This document shows, piece after piece, positions 49,391 through 62,202 of a stretch of DNA of 64,000 bases (the first letter of the stretch is position 1; each line of letters starts with the position of its first letter). Where the stretch lies: NCBI RefSeq assembly GCF_018417635.1, contig NZ_CP071007.1, positions 3,782,501 to 3,846,500 on the forward strand, written 5' to 3'. The stretch comes from Pseudomonas sp. SORT22 (GTDB lineage Bacteria > Pseudomonadota > Gammaproteobacteria > Pseudomonadales > Pseudomonadaceae). The notes under the pieces were generated by a model. The model was given only the letters and a program-made list of their open reading frames with translations. It ran no database searches and was not told the origin of the DNA. The translations under genes and the position numbers were made by a program.

Positions 49391-50770
49391 ATGAGTTCAA
49401 TCGAGCAAGGACCCGGCGCACCCGCGCAGGCCAATGAACTGGTCCTCGGCCTTGAAGACCGGCCGCGGCCGCTGATTGCGATGCTGGCGGCGTTGCAGCA
49501 TCTGCTGGCGATCATTGTGCCGATCGTCACCCCCGGCCTGCTGATCTGCCAGGCACTGGGGGTTTCGGCCCGTGATACCAACCTGATTGTGTCGATGTCG
49601 CTGGTGATCTCGGGGATCGCTACCTTCGTGCAGTGCCGCCGCTTCGGGCCGTTCGGCGCCGGGCTGTTGATTGTGCAGGGCACCAGTTTCAACTTTGTCG
49701 GGCCGTTGATCGCCGGTGGCGCGTTGATGGTCAAGCAAGGCACGCCGGTCGAAGGCGTGATGGCGGCGATTTTTGGAGTGGTGATCGCCGGTTCGTTCGT
49801 GGAGATGGGCATTTCGCGCATCCTGCCGTTCGTCAAACGCCTGATCACCCCGCTGGTGACCGGGATCGTCGTGCTGATGATCGGCCTGACCCTGATCAAG
49901 GTCGGCCTGATCAGCATGGGCGGCGGCTTTGCGGCGATGAGCAACGGTACCTTTGCCAATGGCGAGAACCTGCTGCTGTCGGGTGTGGTGCTGGCGATCA
50001 TCGTCATTCTCAACCGTATTCCGGTGGTGTGGATGCGCAGCTGCGCCATCGTTATCGCCCTGGCCGTGGGCTACGCCCTGGCCGGCTACCTGGGCCGCCT
50101 GAATTTCACCGGTATGCACGAAGCCGCGCTGTTCCAGGTGCCGGTACCGCTGCATTTCGGCCTGGGCTTCTCTTGGGCGCTGTTTATTCCGATGCTGGTG
50201 ATTTACCTGGTTACATCGCTGGAAGCCATTGGTGATGTGACCGCGACCAGCAAGGTCTCGCGCCAGCCGGTGGAAGGCCCGCTGTGGATGCAGCGGATCA
50301 AGGGCGGGGTGCTGGTCAACGGCGCCAACTCGCTGCTGGCCGGGGTGTTCAATACCTTCCCGAGCTCGATCTTTGCCCAGAATAATGGCGTGATTCAGCT
50401 GACCGGCATTGCCAGCCGTCATATCGGTGTATGGATTGCGGCGATGCTGGTGATTCTTGGCCTGTTCCCGAGCGTGGCCGGGGTGATCCAGGCGGTGCCG
50501 GAGCCGGTGCTCGGGGGGGCGGCGATGGTGATGTTCGGCGCGGTGGCGGCTTCGGGGATCAATATCCTTGCCAGCATCAGCCTGGATCGTCGCGCGCTGC
50601 TGATCATTGCCGTGTCGCTGGCGCTGGGCCTGGGCGTGGCGCAGGTGCCGGAGTTCCTCGCGCATATGCCGTCGGCACTGCGTAATGTGCTGGAGTCGGG
50701 GGTGGCCACCGGGGGGATTTGTGCCCTGGTACTGAACTGGTTCTTGCCGGAGCATAAAGACAAGGCCTGA
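49391..50770 (+). CDS. NCS2 family purine (xanthine/urate-type) permease
   Basis: A 459-residue nucleobase transporter with about 12-14 membrane helices. The family signature reads FAQNNGVIQLTG, as in xanthine/uric-acid permeases (XanQ, YgfU), whereas uracil permeases have a different motif in this place. It is often annotated as uracil permease; the motif argues for purine-base/H+ symport. ATG 49391 was chosen as the first Met giving the family start (MSSIEQGPG). Confidence 0.86.
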   Translation: MSSIEQGPGAPAQANELVLGLEDRPRPLIAMLAALQHLLAIIVPIVTPGLLICQALGVSARDTNLIVSMSLVISGIATFVQCRRFGPFGAGLLIVQGTSFNFVGPLIAGGALMVKQGTPVEGVMAAIFGVVIAGSFVEMGISRILPFVKRLITPLVTGIVVLMIGLTLIKVGLISMGGGFAAMSNGTFANGENLLLSGVVLAIIVILNRIPVVWMRSCAIVIALAVGYALAGYLGRLNFTGMHEAALFQVPVPLHFGLGFSWALFIPMLVIYLVTSLEAIGDVTATSKVSRQPVEGPLWMQRIKGGVLVNGANSLLAGVFNTFPSSIFAQNNGVIQLTGIASRHIGVWIAAMLVILGLFPSVAGVIQAVPEPVLGGAAMVMFGAVAASGINILASISLDRRALLIIAVSLALGLGVAQVPEFLAHMPSALRNVLESGVATGGICALVLNWFLPEHKDKA

Positions 50771-50797
50771 AGTTGAGGTTGCCCCCATCGCGGGTCA

Positions 50798-50826
50798 AGC
50801 CCGCTCCAACAGGAGCGGGCTTTTTG
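50798..50826 (+). terminator. Terminator after the NCS2 permease (REP-derived)
   Basis: AGCCCGCTCC-AACA-GGAGCGGGCT followed by TTTT. The left side is part of a REP sequence (ATCGCGGGTCAAGCCCGCTC begins at 50788), so a REP element appears to act as the terminator. Confidence 0.88.
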
Positions 50827-50863
50827 CTTTATCATTCCCGCAGATTTGCTGAAAGAGACTTCC

Positions 50864-51256
50864 ATGAAGTTCGCCATTGCGGTTTTTTCTCCGGCCCATG
50901 CGCCCTCCTCGCGCCGCGCCCTGCGTTTTGCCCAGGCGGCGCTCGCTGGCGGGCATGAGATTGTCCGGCTGTTTTTCTATCAGGACGGCGTGCACAGCGC
51001 CTCGGGCAATGTCGTGACGCCTCAGGATGAGCTGGACCTACCCACCGAGTGGCGCGCCTTCGTCAGCGCGCAGCAGCTCGATGCCGTGGTATGCATTGCC
51101 GCCGCTCTGCGCCGCGGCGTGCTCAATGCCGAGGAAGCCCAGCGCTACCAGCGCCCGGCGGTCAACCTGCCAGCGCCCTGGGAGCTGTCCGGGCTGGGCC
51201 AGTTGCATGAGGCGGCGCAAGTCGCCGATCGACTGATGTGCTTTGGAGGCGATTGA
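50864..51256 (+). CDS. tusD: Sulfurtransferase complex subunit TusD
   Basis: TusD takes sulfur from TusA and, in the TusBCD complex, passes it to TusE for 2-thiouridine formation at tRNA wobble positions. The 130-residue DsrE-fold protein has MKFAIAVFSPAHAPSSRRAL at the start and a conserved cysteine in VVCIAAALRRG. ATG 50864 was chosen over 50846. The next genes tusC, tusB and tusE follow without gaps. Confidence 0.9.
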   Translation: MKFAIAVFSPAHAPSSRRALRFAQAALAGGHEIVRLFFYQDGVHSASGNVVTPQDELDLPTEWRAFVSAQQLDAVVCIAAALRRGVLNAEEAQRYQRPAVNLPAPWELSGLGQLHEAAQVADRLMCFGGD

Positions 51257-51257
51257 G

Positions 51258-51617
51258 ATGGCCAAGTCCTTGCTGATTATCAGCCGCCAAGCGCCGTGGG
51301 CCGGGCCATCCGCCCGCGAGGCGCTGGATATCGCCCTGGCCGGCGGTGCCTTCGACCTGCCGCTGGGCATGCTGTTTCTCGATGACGGCGTGTTCCAGCT
51401 CGCCCCCGGCCAGCAGCCGGCCCAGCTGCAGCAGAAGAACCTCGCGGCCAACCTGCAAGCATTGCCGATGTTCGGTGTCGAGGAACTGTTCGCCGCCAGC
51501 AGCAGCCTGCAGGAGCGCGGCCTTGCTGCCGACACCCTGAGCCTGCCGGTACAGGTGCTGGATGACGCTGCGCTGGCCGCGTTGATCGACCGTTTCGACC
51601 AGGTGGTGACCCTCTGA
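51258..51617 (+). CDS. tusC: Sulfurtransferase complex subunit TusC
   Basis: A 119-residue DsrE-family protein (MAKSLLIISRQAPW, then LPLGMLFLDDGVFQL), the second TusBCD subunit. Start 51258 lies 1 bp after the tusD stop, and the end overlaps the start of tusB (TGATG). Confidence 0.88.
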   Translation: MAKSLLIISRQAPWAGPSAREALDIALAGGAFDLPLGMLFLDDGVFQLAPGQQPAQLQQKNLAANLQALPMFGVEELFAASSSLQERGLAADTLSLPVQVLDDAALAALIDRFDQVVTL

Positions 51618-51916
51618 TGAGCACCTTGCACGTGATTTGCCACTCGCCGTTTGGCGACAACCGCCTGAGCAGTTGCCTGCGCCTGCTTGGCAGCGCCGAC
51701 GGCCTGCTGCTGTGCGGCGATGCGGTGTATGCCCTGCAGCCCGGCAGCGAGCCGCTGCGCAGCCTGCAGGCCAACCAGCTGGGCGGACGCCTGTTCGCCC
51801 TGGACGAAGACCTGCAAGCCCGCGCCATCGTCCTCAGTGAGCTGGGCAAGGCCATCGACTACCCGGCCTTCGTCGAGCTGTCGCTGCACTATGACAAGGT
51901 CAACAGCTGGCTATGA
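51617..51916 (+). CDS. tusB: Sulfurtransferase complex subunit TusB
   Basis: A 99-residue DsrH-like protein (MSTLHVICHSPFGDN, LLLCGDAVYAL). It overlaps tusC by 1 base and tusE by 4 bases, indicating translational coupling of the relay subunits. Confidence 0.87.
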   Translation: MSTLHVICHSPFGDNRLSSCLRLLGSADGLLLCGDAVYALQPGSEPLRSLQANQLGGRLFALDEDLQARAIVLSELGKAIDYPAFVELSLHYDKVNSWL

Positions 51917-52248
51917 GTACCCTGACTGTCGGCGAGCGCAGCATCGCCCTGGATAAGGACGGCTACCTGGTCGAGCTCGGTGATTGGTCCGAGGAGGTCG
52001 CCAGCGCCCTCGCCGCCCATGAAGACCTGGAGCTGACCGCGGAGCACTGGGAAGTGCTGACGCTGCTGCGCGACTTCTACCAGGAGTTCGAGCTGTCGCC
52101 GGCCACCCGCCCGCTGATCAAGTACACCGCGCTCAAGCTGGGCGCGGAAAAGGGCAACAGCCTGCACCTGAACCGCCTGTTCAAGGGCACCCCCGCCAAA
52201 CTCGCCGCGAAACTTGCGGGCCTGCCGAAGCCGACCAATTGCATATGA
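51913..52248 (+). CDS. tusE: Sulfur-relay protein TusE
   Basis: A 111-residue DsrC-family protein that receives sulfur from TusBCD and hands it to MnmA. The conserved regions DGYLVELGDWSEEVA, LTAEHWEVLTLLRDFYQEF and a C-terminal tail with the penultimate cysteine (PKPTNCI) are present. The last cysteine is the persulfide carrier. Confidence 0.92.
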   Translation: MSTLTVGERSIALDKDGYLVELGDWSEEVASALAAHEDLELTAEHWEVLTLLRDFYQEFELSPATRPLIKYTALKLGAEKGNSLHLNRLFKGTPAKLAAKLAGLPKPTNCI

Positions 52249-53237
52249 CCGAACACAGCCCGTTGATCACCGAAACCCCGGCCGAACACCCGTTTGCCCA
52301 GTTCGTGCGCATTCTTGGCAAGGGCAAGCGCGGCGCCCGTGGCCTGAGCCGCGAGGAAGCCCGCGAGGCCATGGGCATGCTGCTCGATGGCAAGGTCGAG
52401 GAAACCCAGCTCGGCGCCTTCCTGATGCTGCTGCGCCACAAGGAAGAAAGCCCTGAGGAGCTGGCCGGCTTCACCGAGGCCCTGCGCCAGCGTTTGCAGG
52501 CACCGCCGATTGAGGTTGATCTCGACTGGCCAAGTTACGCCGGCAAAAAACGCCACCTGCCCTGGTACCTGCTGGCTGCCAAGTGCCTGGCGGCCAATGG
52601 CGTGCGCATCCTCCTGCACGGCGGCGGCGCGCACACCGCCGGGCGGCTGTACACCGAGCAAGTGCTGGCGCTGCTGCAGATTCCGCTGTGCCGGGACTGG
52701 AATGCAGTGTCTGAAGCGCTGGAAAGCCACATGCTGGCGTTCATCCCGCTGCAAGACTGGGCCCCGCGCCTGCAACGGATGATCGACCTGCGCAACACCC
52801 TGGGCCTGCGTTCGCCGATTCACTCCCTGGCCCGGGTGCTCAACCCGTTGAACGCCCGCTGCGGCCTGCAGAGCATCTTCCACCCCGGCTACCAGGCGGT
52901 TCACCGCGAAGCCAGCCGCCTGCTCGGCGATACGGCAATCGTGGTCAAGGGCGATGGCGGTGAGATCGAGATCAACCCGGACACCAGCAGCCACCTGTAT
53001 GGCACCGCCAATGGCATCGACTGGGATGAGGAATGGCCGGCCCTGGCCGCCCAGCGTCATGTCAAACCGGCGAGCCTGGAGCCCGAGCAGTTGCTGGCCG
53101 TGTGGCGCGGTGATGAGCAGAATAGCTATGGCGAACTGGCCGTGGTCGCAACCATGGCCCTGGCCTTGCGCGGCCTGGGTCATTGCCGCGAGGAAGCCTT
53201 CGCCCAGGCCCAACGCTATTGGGATCAGCGCAACTGA
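52245..53237 (+). CDS. ybiB: YbiB/TrpD2-like glycosyltransferase family protein
   Basis: A 330-residue member of the anthranilate phosphoribosyltransferase-like family. It resembles YbiB (TrpD2), a nucleic-acid-binding protein without tryptophan-pathway function: LGAFLMLLRHKEESPEE, the glycine loop ILLHGGGAHTAGRLYT, and NPLNARCGLQSIFHPGY. ATG 52245 overlaps the tusE stop as ATGA. It probably belongs to the tus transcript. Confidence 0.85.
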   Translation: MTEHSPLITETPAEHPFAQFVRILGKGKRGARGLSREEAREAMGMLLDGKVEETQLGAFLMLLRHKEESPEELAGFTEALRQRLQAPPIEVDLDWPSYAGKKRHLPWYLLAAKCLAANGVRILLHGGGAHTAGRLYTEQVLALLQIPLCRDWNAVSEALESHMLAFIPLQDWAPRLQRMIDLRNTLGLRSPIHSLARVLNPLNARCGLQSIFHPGYQAVHREASRLLGDTAIVVKGDGGEIEINPDTSSHLYGTANGIDWDEEWPALAAQRHVKPASLEPEQLLAVWRGDEQNSYGELAVVATMALALRGLGHCREEAFAQAQRYWDQRN

Positions 53238-53274
53238 TCGACTGAGCCGATCAAACAGGCCCGGACTTTGCGCT

Positions 53275-53322
53275 ATTCGTTCGAACCCAGCTCCGTACAC
53301 TGGGTTCTATATCAGAACGAAT
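53275..53322. promoter_or_regulatory. Nested inverted repeats upstream of the GST gene
   Basis: Two perfect 8-bp inverted repeats are nested: outer ATTCGTTC / GAACGAAT and inner GAACCCAG / CTGGGTTC, with 9 nt between the inner arms. It lies 17 bp before the GST start and overlaps the likely promoter. It looks like a repressor or redox-regulator site. Confidence 0.6.
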
Positions 53323-53338
53323 CGCCAAGGAGCTCAGC

Positions 53339-54307
53339 ATGGGCCTGTTGATCGACGGACGCTGGCACGACCAGTGGTATGAAAGCAGCAAAGACGGCGC
53401 CTTCCAGCGCGAAAGCGCGCAGCGGCGCAACGCCCTGCCCGGCGCCGAAGCCGGCCGTTATCACCTGTACGTGTCGCTGGCTTGCCCCTGGGCCCACCGC
53501 ACCCTGATCTTTCGCAAGCTCAAGGGCCTTGAGAGCCTGATCGATGTGTCGGTGGTCAGTTGGCTGATGGCCGAGCATGGCTGGACTTTCGACCAGAACA
53601 AGGGCTCGACCGGTGACAAGCTTGAGCACCTGGACTTCCTGCACCAGCGCTACACCCGCGACGACCCACACTACAGCGGCCGGGTCACGGTGCCGGTGCT
53701 GTGGGACAAACACGAGCAGCGCATCGTCAACAACGAATCGGCAGAGATCATTCGCATCTTCAACTCGGCCTTCGACGAACTGACCGGCAATCGCCTGGAC
53801 CTGTATCCCGAACCCTTGCGCGAGCAGATCGACGCACTCAACGAACGGATCTACCCAGCGGTCAACAACGGCGTGTACCGGGCGGGCTTTGCCACGTCGC
53901 AGGCGGCCTACGAGCAGGCCTTTGACGAGGTGTTTGCCGAGCTGGATCATCTGGAGCGGCTGCTGGGCACCCAGCGCTATCTGGCCGGGGAATACCTGAC
54001 CGAGGCCGACTGGCGGCTGTTCACCACGCTGATCCGCTTTGACGCGGTGTACCACGGACACTTCAAGTGCAACCTGCGGCGCATTGCCGATTACCCGAAC
54101 CTGTCGAACTGGCTACGGGAGCTGTACCAGTGGCCGGGGATCGCCGAGACGGTGAATTTCGAGCATATCCAGAAGCATTACTACATGAGCCACAAGACCA
54201 TCAATCCGAACGGGATTGTGCCCAAGGGGCCGTTGCAGGATTTTGAGCTGGGGCATGATCGGCAGCGGTTGGTGGGGCGAGGGATTTGGCGCAAGGCTGG
54301 GGAATAG
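53339..54307 (+). CDS. Glutathionyl-hydroquinone reductase-like glutathione S-transferase
   Basis: A 322-residue xi-class GST. The N-terminal active site CPWAHRTLIFRKLKG contains the catalytic Cys, and SAEIIRIFNSAFDE and EADWRLFTTLIRFDAVYHGHFKCN match the family (E. coli YqjG, PcpF). Such enzymes reduce glutathionyl-hydroquinones. AAGGAG before ATG 53339 is a good ribosome site. It is a single gene with an unusual operator-like region. Confidence 0.9.
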   Translation: MGLLIDGRWHDQWYESSKDGAFQRESAQRRNALPGAEAGRYHLYVSLACPWAHRTLIFRKLKGLESLIDVSVVSWLMAEHGWTFDQNKGSTGDKLEHLDFLHQRYTRDDPHYSGRVTVPVLWDKHEQRIVNNESAEIIRIFNSAFDELTGNRLDLYPEPLREQIDALNERIYPAVNNGVYRAGFATSQAAYEQAFDEVFAELDHLERLLGTQRYLAGEYLTEADWRLFTTLIRFDAVYHGHFKCNLRRIADYPNLSNWLRELYQWPGIAETVNFEHIQKHYYMSHKTINPNGIVPKGPLQDFELGHDRQRLVGRGIWRKAGE

Positions 54308-54316
54308 GGGTGGATT

Positions 54317-54373
54317 CATCGCGGGTCAAGCCCGCTCCCACAGGTTTTGTGGGAGCGGGCTTGACCCGCGATG
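54317..54373. repeat. Inverted pair of P. putida-type REP elements
   Basis: CATCGCGGGTCAAGCCCGCT... and its complement form 26-bp arms around a 5-nt loop (about 54343-54347). It lies between the GST gene and the convergent cysG and can act as a bidirectional terminator. Confidence 0.85.
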
Positions 54374-54376
54374 ATT

Positions 54377-55765
54377 TCAAGGCTGGGCGCCTTCGAACCA
54401 GGCCAGTTTCTCGCGCAGCTGTACGACTTCGCCGACGATCACCAGGGTCGGTGCATGCACTTCATGCTCTGCCACAAGCTTGGGCAAGTCGGCCAGGGTG
54501 CCGGTGAACACCCGCTGGTTCGGCGTGGTGCCCTGCTGCACCAGGGCCGCCGGGGTATCGGCCGCCCGCCCGTGACGAATCAGCTCGGCACAGATGGTCG
54601 GCAGGCCCACCAGGCCCATGTAGAACACCAGGGTCTGCGCCGGTGCCACCAGGTCGTGCCAGGGCAGGTCGCTGGTACCGTCCTTGAGGTGACCGGTGAC
54701 GAAACGCACCGACTGCGCATAGTCGCGGTGGGTCAGCGGGATGCCGGCATAGGCCGAGCAGCCGCTGGCCGCGGTAATCCCCGGCACCACCTGGAACGGA
54801 ATGCCCTGGGCCGCCAGCTCCTCGATCTCTTCGCCGCCACGGCCGAAGATGAACGGATCGCCGCCCTTCAGACGCAGCACCCGCTTGCCCTGACGCGCCA
54901 GGTCGACCAGTTGCTGGTTGATCTGCGCTTGCGGCACGGCGTGGTCGGCGCGGCGCTTGCCGACGTAGATACGCTCGGCATCACGGCGGCACAGCTCGAT
55001 GATCGCCGGGGCGACCAGGCGATCGTAGAGCACCACGTCGGCTTGCTGCATCAGGCGCAAGGCGCGGAAGGTCAGCAGGTCCGGGTCACCGGGGCCAGCG
55101 CCGACCAGGTACACCTCGCCCGGCGCCTGGTAAGTGGCACCGTCGATCTTGGCTTGCAGCAGGCGCTCGGCTTCAGCGCCCTGCCCGGCCAGTTGCCGCT
55201 CGGCGATCGGGCCCTGGAAGACATCTTCCCAGAAACCGCGACGCTGATTGACGTCCGGGTACAGCGCCTTGACCTTGTGCCGAAAGCGCGCGCCAAGGCC
55301 GGCCAGCTCGCCATAGGCGGCGGGAATCCAGGTTTCCAGCTTGGCCCGGATCAGCCGCGCCAGCACCGGCGCATCGCCGCCGCTGGACACCGCCACTACC
55401 AATGGCGAACGGTCGACAATAGCCGGGAAGATCACCGAACACAGCGCCGGTGCATCGACCACGTTGACCGGTACGCAGCGCTGCTGGGCATCGGCCGAGA
55501 CCTGGGCGTTGAGCGCCTGGTCGTCGGTGGCGGCAATGATCAGCTGGCAACCGTCGAGGTCGCCAGGCTGGTAACCACGGCTGAGGATTTCACCACCGCT
55601 GTGCCGGGCAAGCTCGGCCAGTTGCGCTTCGATCTCGGGCGCCACGACCCGCAGCACAGCCCCGGCGTCGGCCAGCAGACGCGATTTGCGCAGGGCAATC
55701 TCGCCTGCGCCGACGATCAGCACACGGCTGCCGCGCAGTTTGTGGAACAGCGGCAGGAATTCCAT
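54377..55765 (-). CDS. cysG: Siroheme synthase (multifunctional)
   Basis: CysG makes sirohaem from uroporphyrinogen III. The 462 residues contain an N-terminal dehydrogenase/ferrochelatase domain ([16 protein letters not shown]) and a C-terminal SAM-dependent methyltransferase ([40 protein letters not shown]). The start is directly adjacent to the serS stop, so the two share a transcript. Confidence 0.95.
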   Translation of the reverse strand: MEFLPLFHKLRGSRVLIVGAGEIALRKSRLLADAGAVLRVVAPEIEAQLAELARHSGGEILSRGYQPGDLDGCQLIIAATDDQALNAQVSADAQQRCVPVNVVDAPALCSVIFPAIVDRSPLVVAVSSGGDAPVLARLIRAKLETWIPAAYGELAGLGARFRHKVKALYPDVNQRRGFWEDVFQGPIAERQLAGQGAEAERLLQAKIDGATYQAPGEVYLVGAGPGDPDLLTFRALRLMQQADVVLYDRLVAPAIIELCRRDAERIYVGKRRADHAVPQAQINQQLVDLARQGKRVLRLKGGDPFIFGRGGEEIEELAAQGIPFQVVPGITAASGCSAYAGIPLTHRDYAQSVRFVTGHLKDGTSDLPWHDLVAPAQTLVFYMGLVGLPTICAELIRHGRAADTPAALVQQGTTPNQRVFTGTLADLPKLVAEHEVHAPTLVIVGEVVQLREKLAWFEGAQP

Positions 55766-58760
<2,995 letters not shown>

Positions 58761-58778
58761 GAACGGCGGCTTGACCTC

Positions 58779-59402
58779 TTACTCTTTGATCACATCAGCG
58801 CCCTTGGGCACGTCGAACTTGAACTTGCTGGCCGGGATCTGCTCGTTGGCCTTCACCCCGGTGAACAGGATGTTGGTGCGCTGGCCGACGCTGTCGATCA
58901 GTTGCATGTCATTGACCAGGCCACGACGGAACGACAGGCGCAGCGAGTCGAACAGGGTGTCCTTGGTTTTCGGCTTGAGTACGAAATCCATGACCTCGCC
59001 CTGCTCCTTGGAGGTGATGTCGAAGCTCTGGCTGATCTTCGAGACGTCACCGGACAGCAGCAGTGCCGGGGTTTCGGTCAAACGCTGGTCAAGTTTCTTG
59101 ATGGTAGCCTGTTCCAGGTCAGGGTCCCACAATGTGACGTTCTTGCCGTCCGAGACTACCACCTGCTCCTGTGGCGCGTCGGTGTGCCAGTAGAACAGGC
59201 CCGGGCGCTGCACGGCCATCTGCCCGGTGGTTTCCTGCAGCTGGGTGCCGGTGCCATCGAGGGTCAGCTGGGAGAAATTGGCGCTAATGGTTTTGGACTT
59301 GTCCAGCAACTGGGTCAGGCGCGCCGCATCGGCCTCGGCGGCAATTGCCGAAGCGCTGGACAGGGCCATAGCGGAAACCAACAGCATGCGAATCAGGCGC
59401 AT
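58779..59402 (-). CDS. lolA: Outer-membrane lipoprotein carrier protein LolA
   Basis: A 207-residue periplasmic chaperone that moves lipoproteins from LolCDE to LolB. A signal peptide of 22 residues (cleavage after SAIAA) is visible. The segments [21 protein letters not shown] and [16 protein letters not shown] are typical of LolA. It lies 18 bp upstream of rarA. Confidence 0.93.
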   Translation of the reverse strand: MRLIRMLLVSAMALSSASAIAAEADAARLTQLLDKSKTISANFSQLTLDGTGTQLQETTGQMAVQRPGLFYWHTDAPQEQVVVSDGKNVTLWDPDLEQATIKKLDQRLTETPALLLSGDVSKISQSFDITSKEQGEVMDFVLKPKTKDTLFDSLRLSFRRGLVNDMQLIDSVGQRTNILFTGVKANEQIPASKFKFDVPKGADVIKE

Positions 59403-59465
59403 GGAAATCCTCGTTGCAGTATGAAGGGGCCGACGGCCGTCACTGGCCGCCAGCAGGTTGGATCA

Positions 59466-61877
59466 TCAGTCGCGGGACGGCCCGGGGGCAATCACTTCGC
59501 GCGAACCGTTGGTGTTCATGGCGGTGACCACACCGGCCATCTCCATCGCCTCGATCATCCGCGCGGCGCGGTTGTAGCCGATCTTCAGCTTGCGCTGTAC
59601 GGCGGAGATGGAGGCCCGGCGGCTTTCCAGCACGAACTGCACGGCTTCATCGTACAGCGCGTCGGTTTCGGCATCGTCGCCGTCACCACCGCCACTGCCG
59701 CCGTCGAAGCCGCTGCCGGCCTCTTCGACGCCGCTGAGGATGTCGTCGTTGTAGTCCGGGGCGCCTCGCAGCTTCCAGGCCTCGACCACGCGATGCACCT
59801 CGTCATCGGAGACGAAGGCGCCATGCACACGAATCGGCAGGCTGGTGCCCGGCGGCATGTAGAGCATGTCACCGTGGCCCAGCAACTGCTCGGCGCCGCC
59901 CTGGTCGATGATGGTCCGCGAGTCGATCTTGCTCGATACCTGGAAGGCCATCCGCGTCGGGATGTTGGCCTTGATCAGGCCGGTAATCACGTCCACCGAT
60001 GGCCGCTGGGTGGCGAGAATCAGGTGGATACCGGCGGCACGGGCCTTCTGGGCGATACGCGCGATCAGCTCTTCAACCTTCTTGCCGACGATCATCATCA
60101 TGTCGGCAAACTCGTCGACCACTACAACGATGGTCGGCAGGGTTTTCAGCAGCGGCGGCACGTCGTCCATGCTTTCGCGCTTGAACATCGGGTCGTAGAT
60201 CGGCTCGCCGGCCTCTTCGGCATCCTTGACCTTGCGGTTGAAGCCGGCCAGGTTACGCACGCCCATGGCCGCCATCAGCTTGTAGCGCCGTTCCATCTCG
60301 GCGACGCTCCAGCGCAGGGCGTTGGCGGCGTCCTTCATGTCGGTGACCACCGGGCAGAGCAGGTGCGGAATGCCTTCGTAGATCGACAGCTCGAGCATTT
60401 TCGGGTCGATCATGATCAGTTTGGCGTCTTCCGGGCCCGACTTGAACAGGATCGACAGGATCATGGCGTTGACGCCCACCGACTTACCGGAACCGGTGGT
60501 ACCGGCCACCAGCAGGTGCGGCATCTTCGCAAGGTCGGTGATCACCGGCTTGCCGCCGATGTCGTGGCCCAGGGCCATGGTCACCGGCGACTTGGCTTCG
60601 TCGTATTGCGGCGACGACAGCACTTCGGAGAAGCGCACGATCTGCCGGTCTTCGTTGGGAATCTCGATACCGACGGTGGTCTTGCCAGGGATCACTTCAA
60701 CCACGCGCACGCTGGTCACGGCCAGGGAACGGGCCAGGTCCTTGGCCAGGTTGGCGATGCGGCTGACCTTGACGCCAGCGGCCGGCTGGATTTCGTACCG
60801 GGTAATCACCGGGCCTGGGTGGATCGAGTCTACCGAGACTTCGACGCCGAATTCCTTGAGCTTGATTTCCAGCAGGTGGCCAACCCCGGCCAGGGACTCT
60901 GGCGAGTAGTTGACCTGCTTCTTCTCGGCAGGATCGAGGATCGAGATCGGCGGCAAGGTGCCTTCGATGGCGCTGTCGACGAACAGCGGCGCCTGCTTTT
61001 CTTTCTGCACGCGCTTGCTCGGCTCCGGCGCCTTGGCCGGGGCCGGCATGATCACCGGCGCCGGTTGCTGCACGCGCTCGGCAACATGCTTGCTCAGGGC
61101 CTGGTCGCGCTCGAGGATGCGCTCCTTGGCCTTGGCCTGCTCGCGGCGGTCAGGGGCTACCGGGGCGACCACATCATGAACCTGGTCGTCGACCTCACGC
61201 AGCTGCGCCACCAGGCGCTTGCGCTCGTTGCGGGCTTCCCACCAGCGGTTGGCGGCGCCCTGGAACAGCTCGAACAGGTCGAGGGTGATCTTGCCGGTGA
61301 TGTCCATGACCTTGAACCACGACAGGTCGGTGAACACGGTCAGGCCGAACAGGAACAAGGCGATGAACATCAGCGTGCTGCCCTGCACGTTCAGGGCGTT
61401 CTTGGCCAGGTCGCCAAGGCTTTCGCCCAGCGCGCCACCGGCCGATGCCGGCAGGCTGGCGGCGGAATGGAAATGGATATGCGCCAGCGCCGCACCCGAA
61501 AGCACCAGGAACACCAGGCCGATCAGGCGCCAGGAGAACAGCCAGCCGCTCCACTGCCATGGCTGGTGGCGTTCGCGGAAGATCTGCCAGGTCTTGATCG
61601 CCAGCAGCAAGGGGAAGATGTAGGCGAAATAGCCCAGGACCATGAACAGGATGTCGGCGAAGTAGGCACCGGCACGGCCGGCGGCGTTCTGCACCTGCTC
61701 GACGTTGCTGGTGTGGCTGAAGCCCGGGTCGGCCTGGTCGTAGGTCAGCAAGGCCATCCACAGGTACAGGCACAGCGCGCCCACGGCGATCAGCGCACCT
61801 TCCTTGAGCCGATAGTGCAGCTGCTGGCGCCAGAGCGGCACGGGCAAGGGACTGGGTGTTGCGGTGGATTTCTTCAA
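59466..61877 (-). CDS. ftsK: DNA translocase FtsK
   Basis: An 803-residue protein: four to five N-terminal membrane helices (residues about 25-185), a linker, and a motor with Walker [17 protein letters not shown] and Walker [15 protein letters not shown]. The C-terminal winged helix (gamma domain, [18 protein letters not shown]) binds KOPS sequences. It drives chromosome dimer resolution at division. Start 61877 with [10 protein letters not shown] is the natural one. Confidence 0.96.
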   Translation of the reverse strand: MKKSTATPSPLPVPLWRQQLHYRLKEGALIAVGALCLYLWMALLTYDQADPGFSHTSNVEQVQNAAGRAGAYFADILFMVLGYFAYIFPLLLAIKTWQIFRERHQPWQWSGWLFSWRLIGLVFLVLSGAALAHIHFHSAASLPASAGGALGESLGDLAKNALNVQGSTLMFIALFLFGLTVFTDLSWFKVMDITGKITLDLFELFQGAANRWWEARNERKRLVAQLREVDDQVHDVVAPVAPDRREQAKAKERILERDQALSKHVAERVQQPAPVIMPAPAKAPEPSKRVQKEKQAPLFVDSAIEGTLPPISILDPAEKKQVNYSPESLAGVGHLLEIKLKEFGVEVSVDSIHPGPVITRYEIQPAAGVKVSRIANLAKDLARSLAVTSVRVVEVIPGKTTVGIEIPNEDRQIVRFSEVLSSPQYDEAKSPVTMALGHDIGGKPVITDLAKMPHLLVAGTTGSGKSVGVNAMILSILFKSGPEDAKLIMIDPKMLELSIYEGIPHLLCPVVTDMKDAANALRWSVAEMERRYKLMAAMGVRNLAGFNRKVKDAEEAGEPIYDPMFKRESMDDVPPLLKTLPTIVVVVDEFADMMMIVGKKVEELIARIAQKARAAGIHLILATQRPSVDVITGLIKANIPTRMAFQVSSKIDSRTIIDQGGAEQLLGHGDMLYMPPGTSLPIRVHGAFVSDDEVHRVVEAWKLRGAPDYNDDILSGVEEAGSGFDGGSGGGDGDDAETDALYDEAVQFVLESRRASISAVQRKLKIGYNRAARMIEAMEMAGVVTAMNTNGSREVIAPGPSRD

Positions 61878-62202
61878 AACGCGTCTATTCCTGCGCTCAT
61901 TGCGCGTCCAACAGTGATTGACCCAACAGAACAGTCAACAAACCACTACTTTTAACATTACTGCCCGCCTACCGCCATGGCGGCACGCCAGAACACGCGT
62001 AAACGGGGGCCAATTTCCTATACAGCAATTTGAGCACGCATTTTCTTTTGTGACAAAGGCTTATGCGGTGTTTTTGTGCAAGTGTGACAACAAACGTCCA
62101 AGCAAGTTGCCAGACGGCATCACCGCTGCAGGAGCAGGCTTGTCCCGGGAGGCTTTTTCAGGCCATGCTGGGCGCCCTCCCCTCCTCCATCATTGGACCA
62201 CG
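61878..62202. other. Intergenic region between divergent ftsK and aat
   Basis: This 325-bp gap is the control region for both genes. It contains a fairly AT-rich part (61920-62110) suitable for promoters and a REP-like piece at about 62128-62152 (GGAGCAGGCTTGTCCCGGGA). Frames extending from aat into it are not convincing. Confidence 0.6.
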
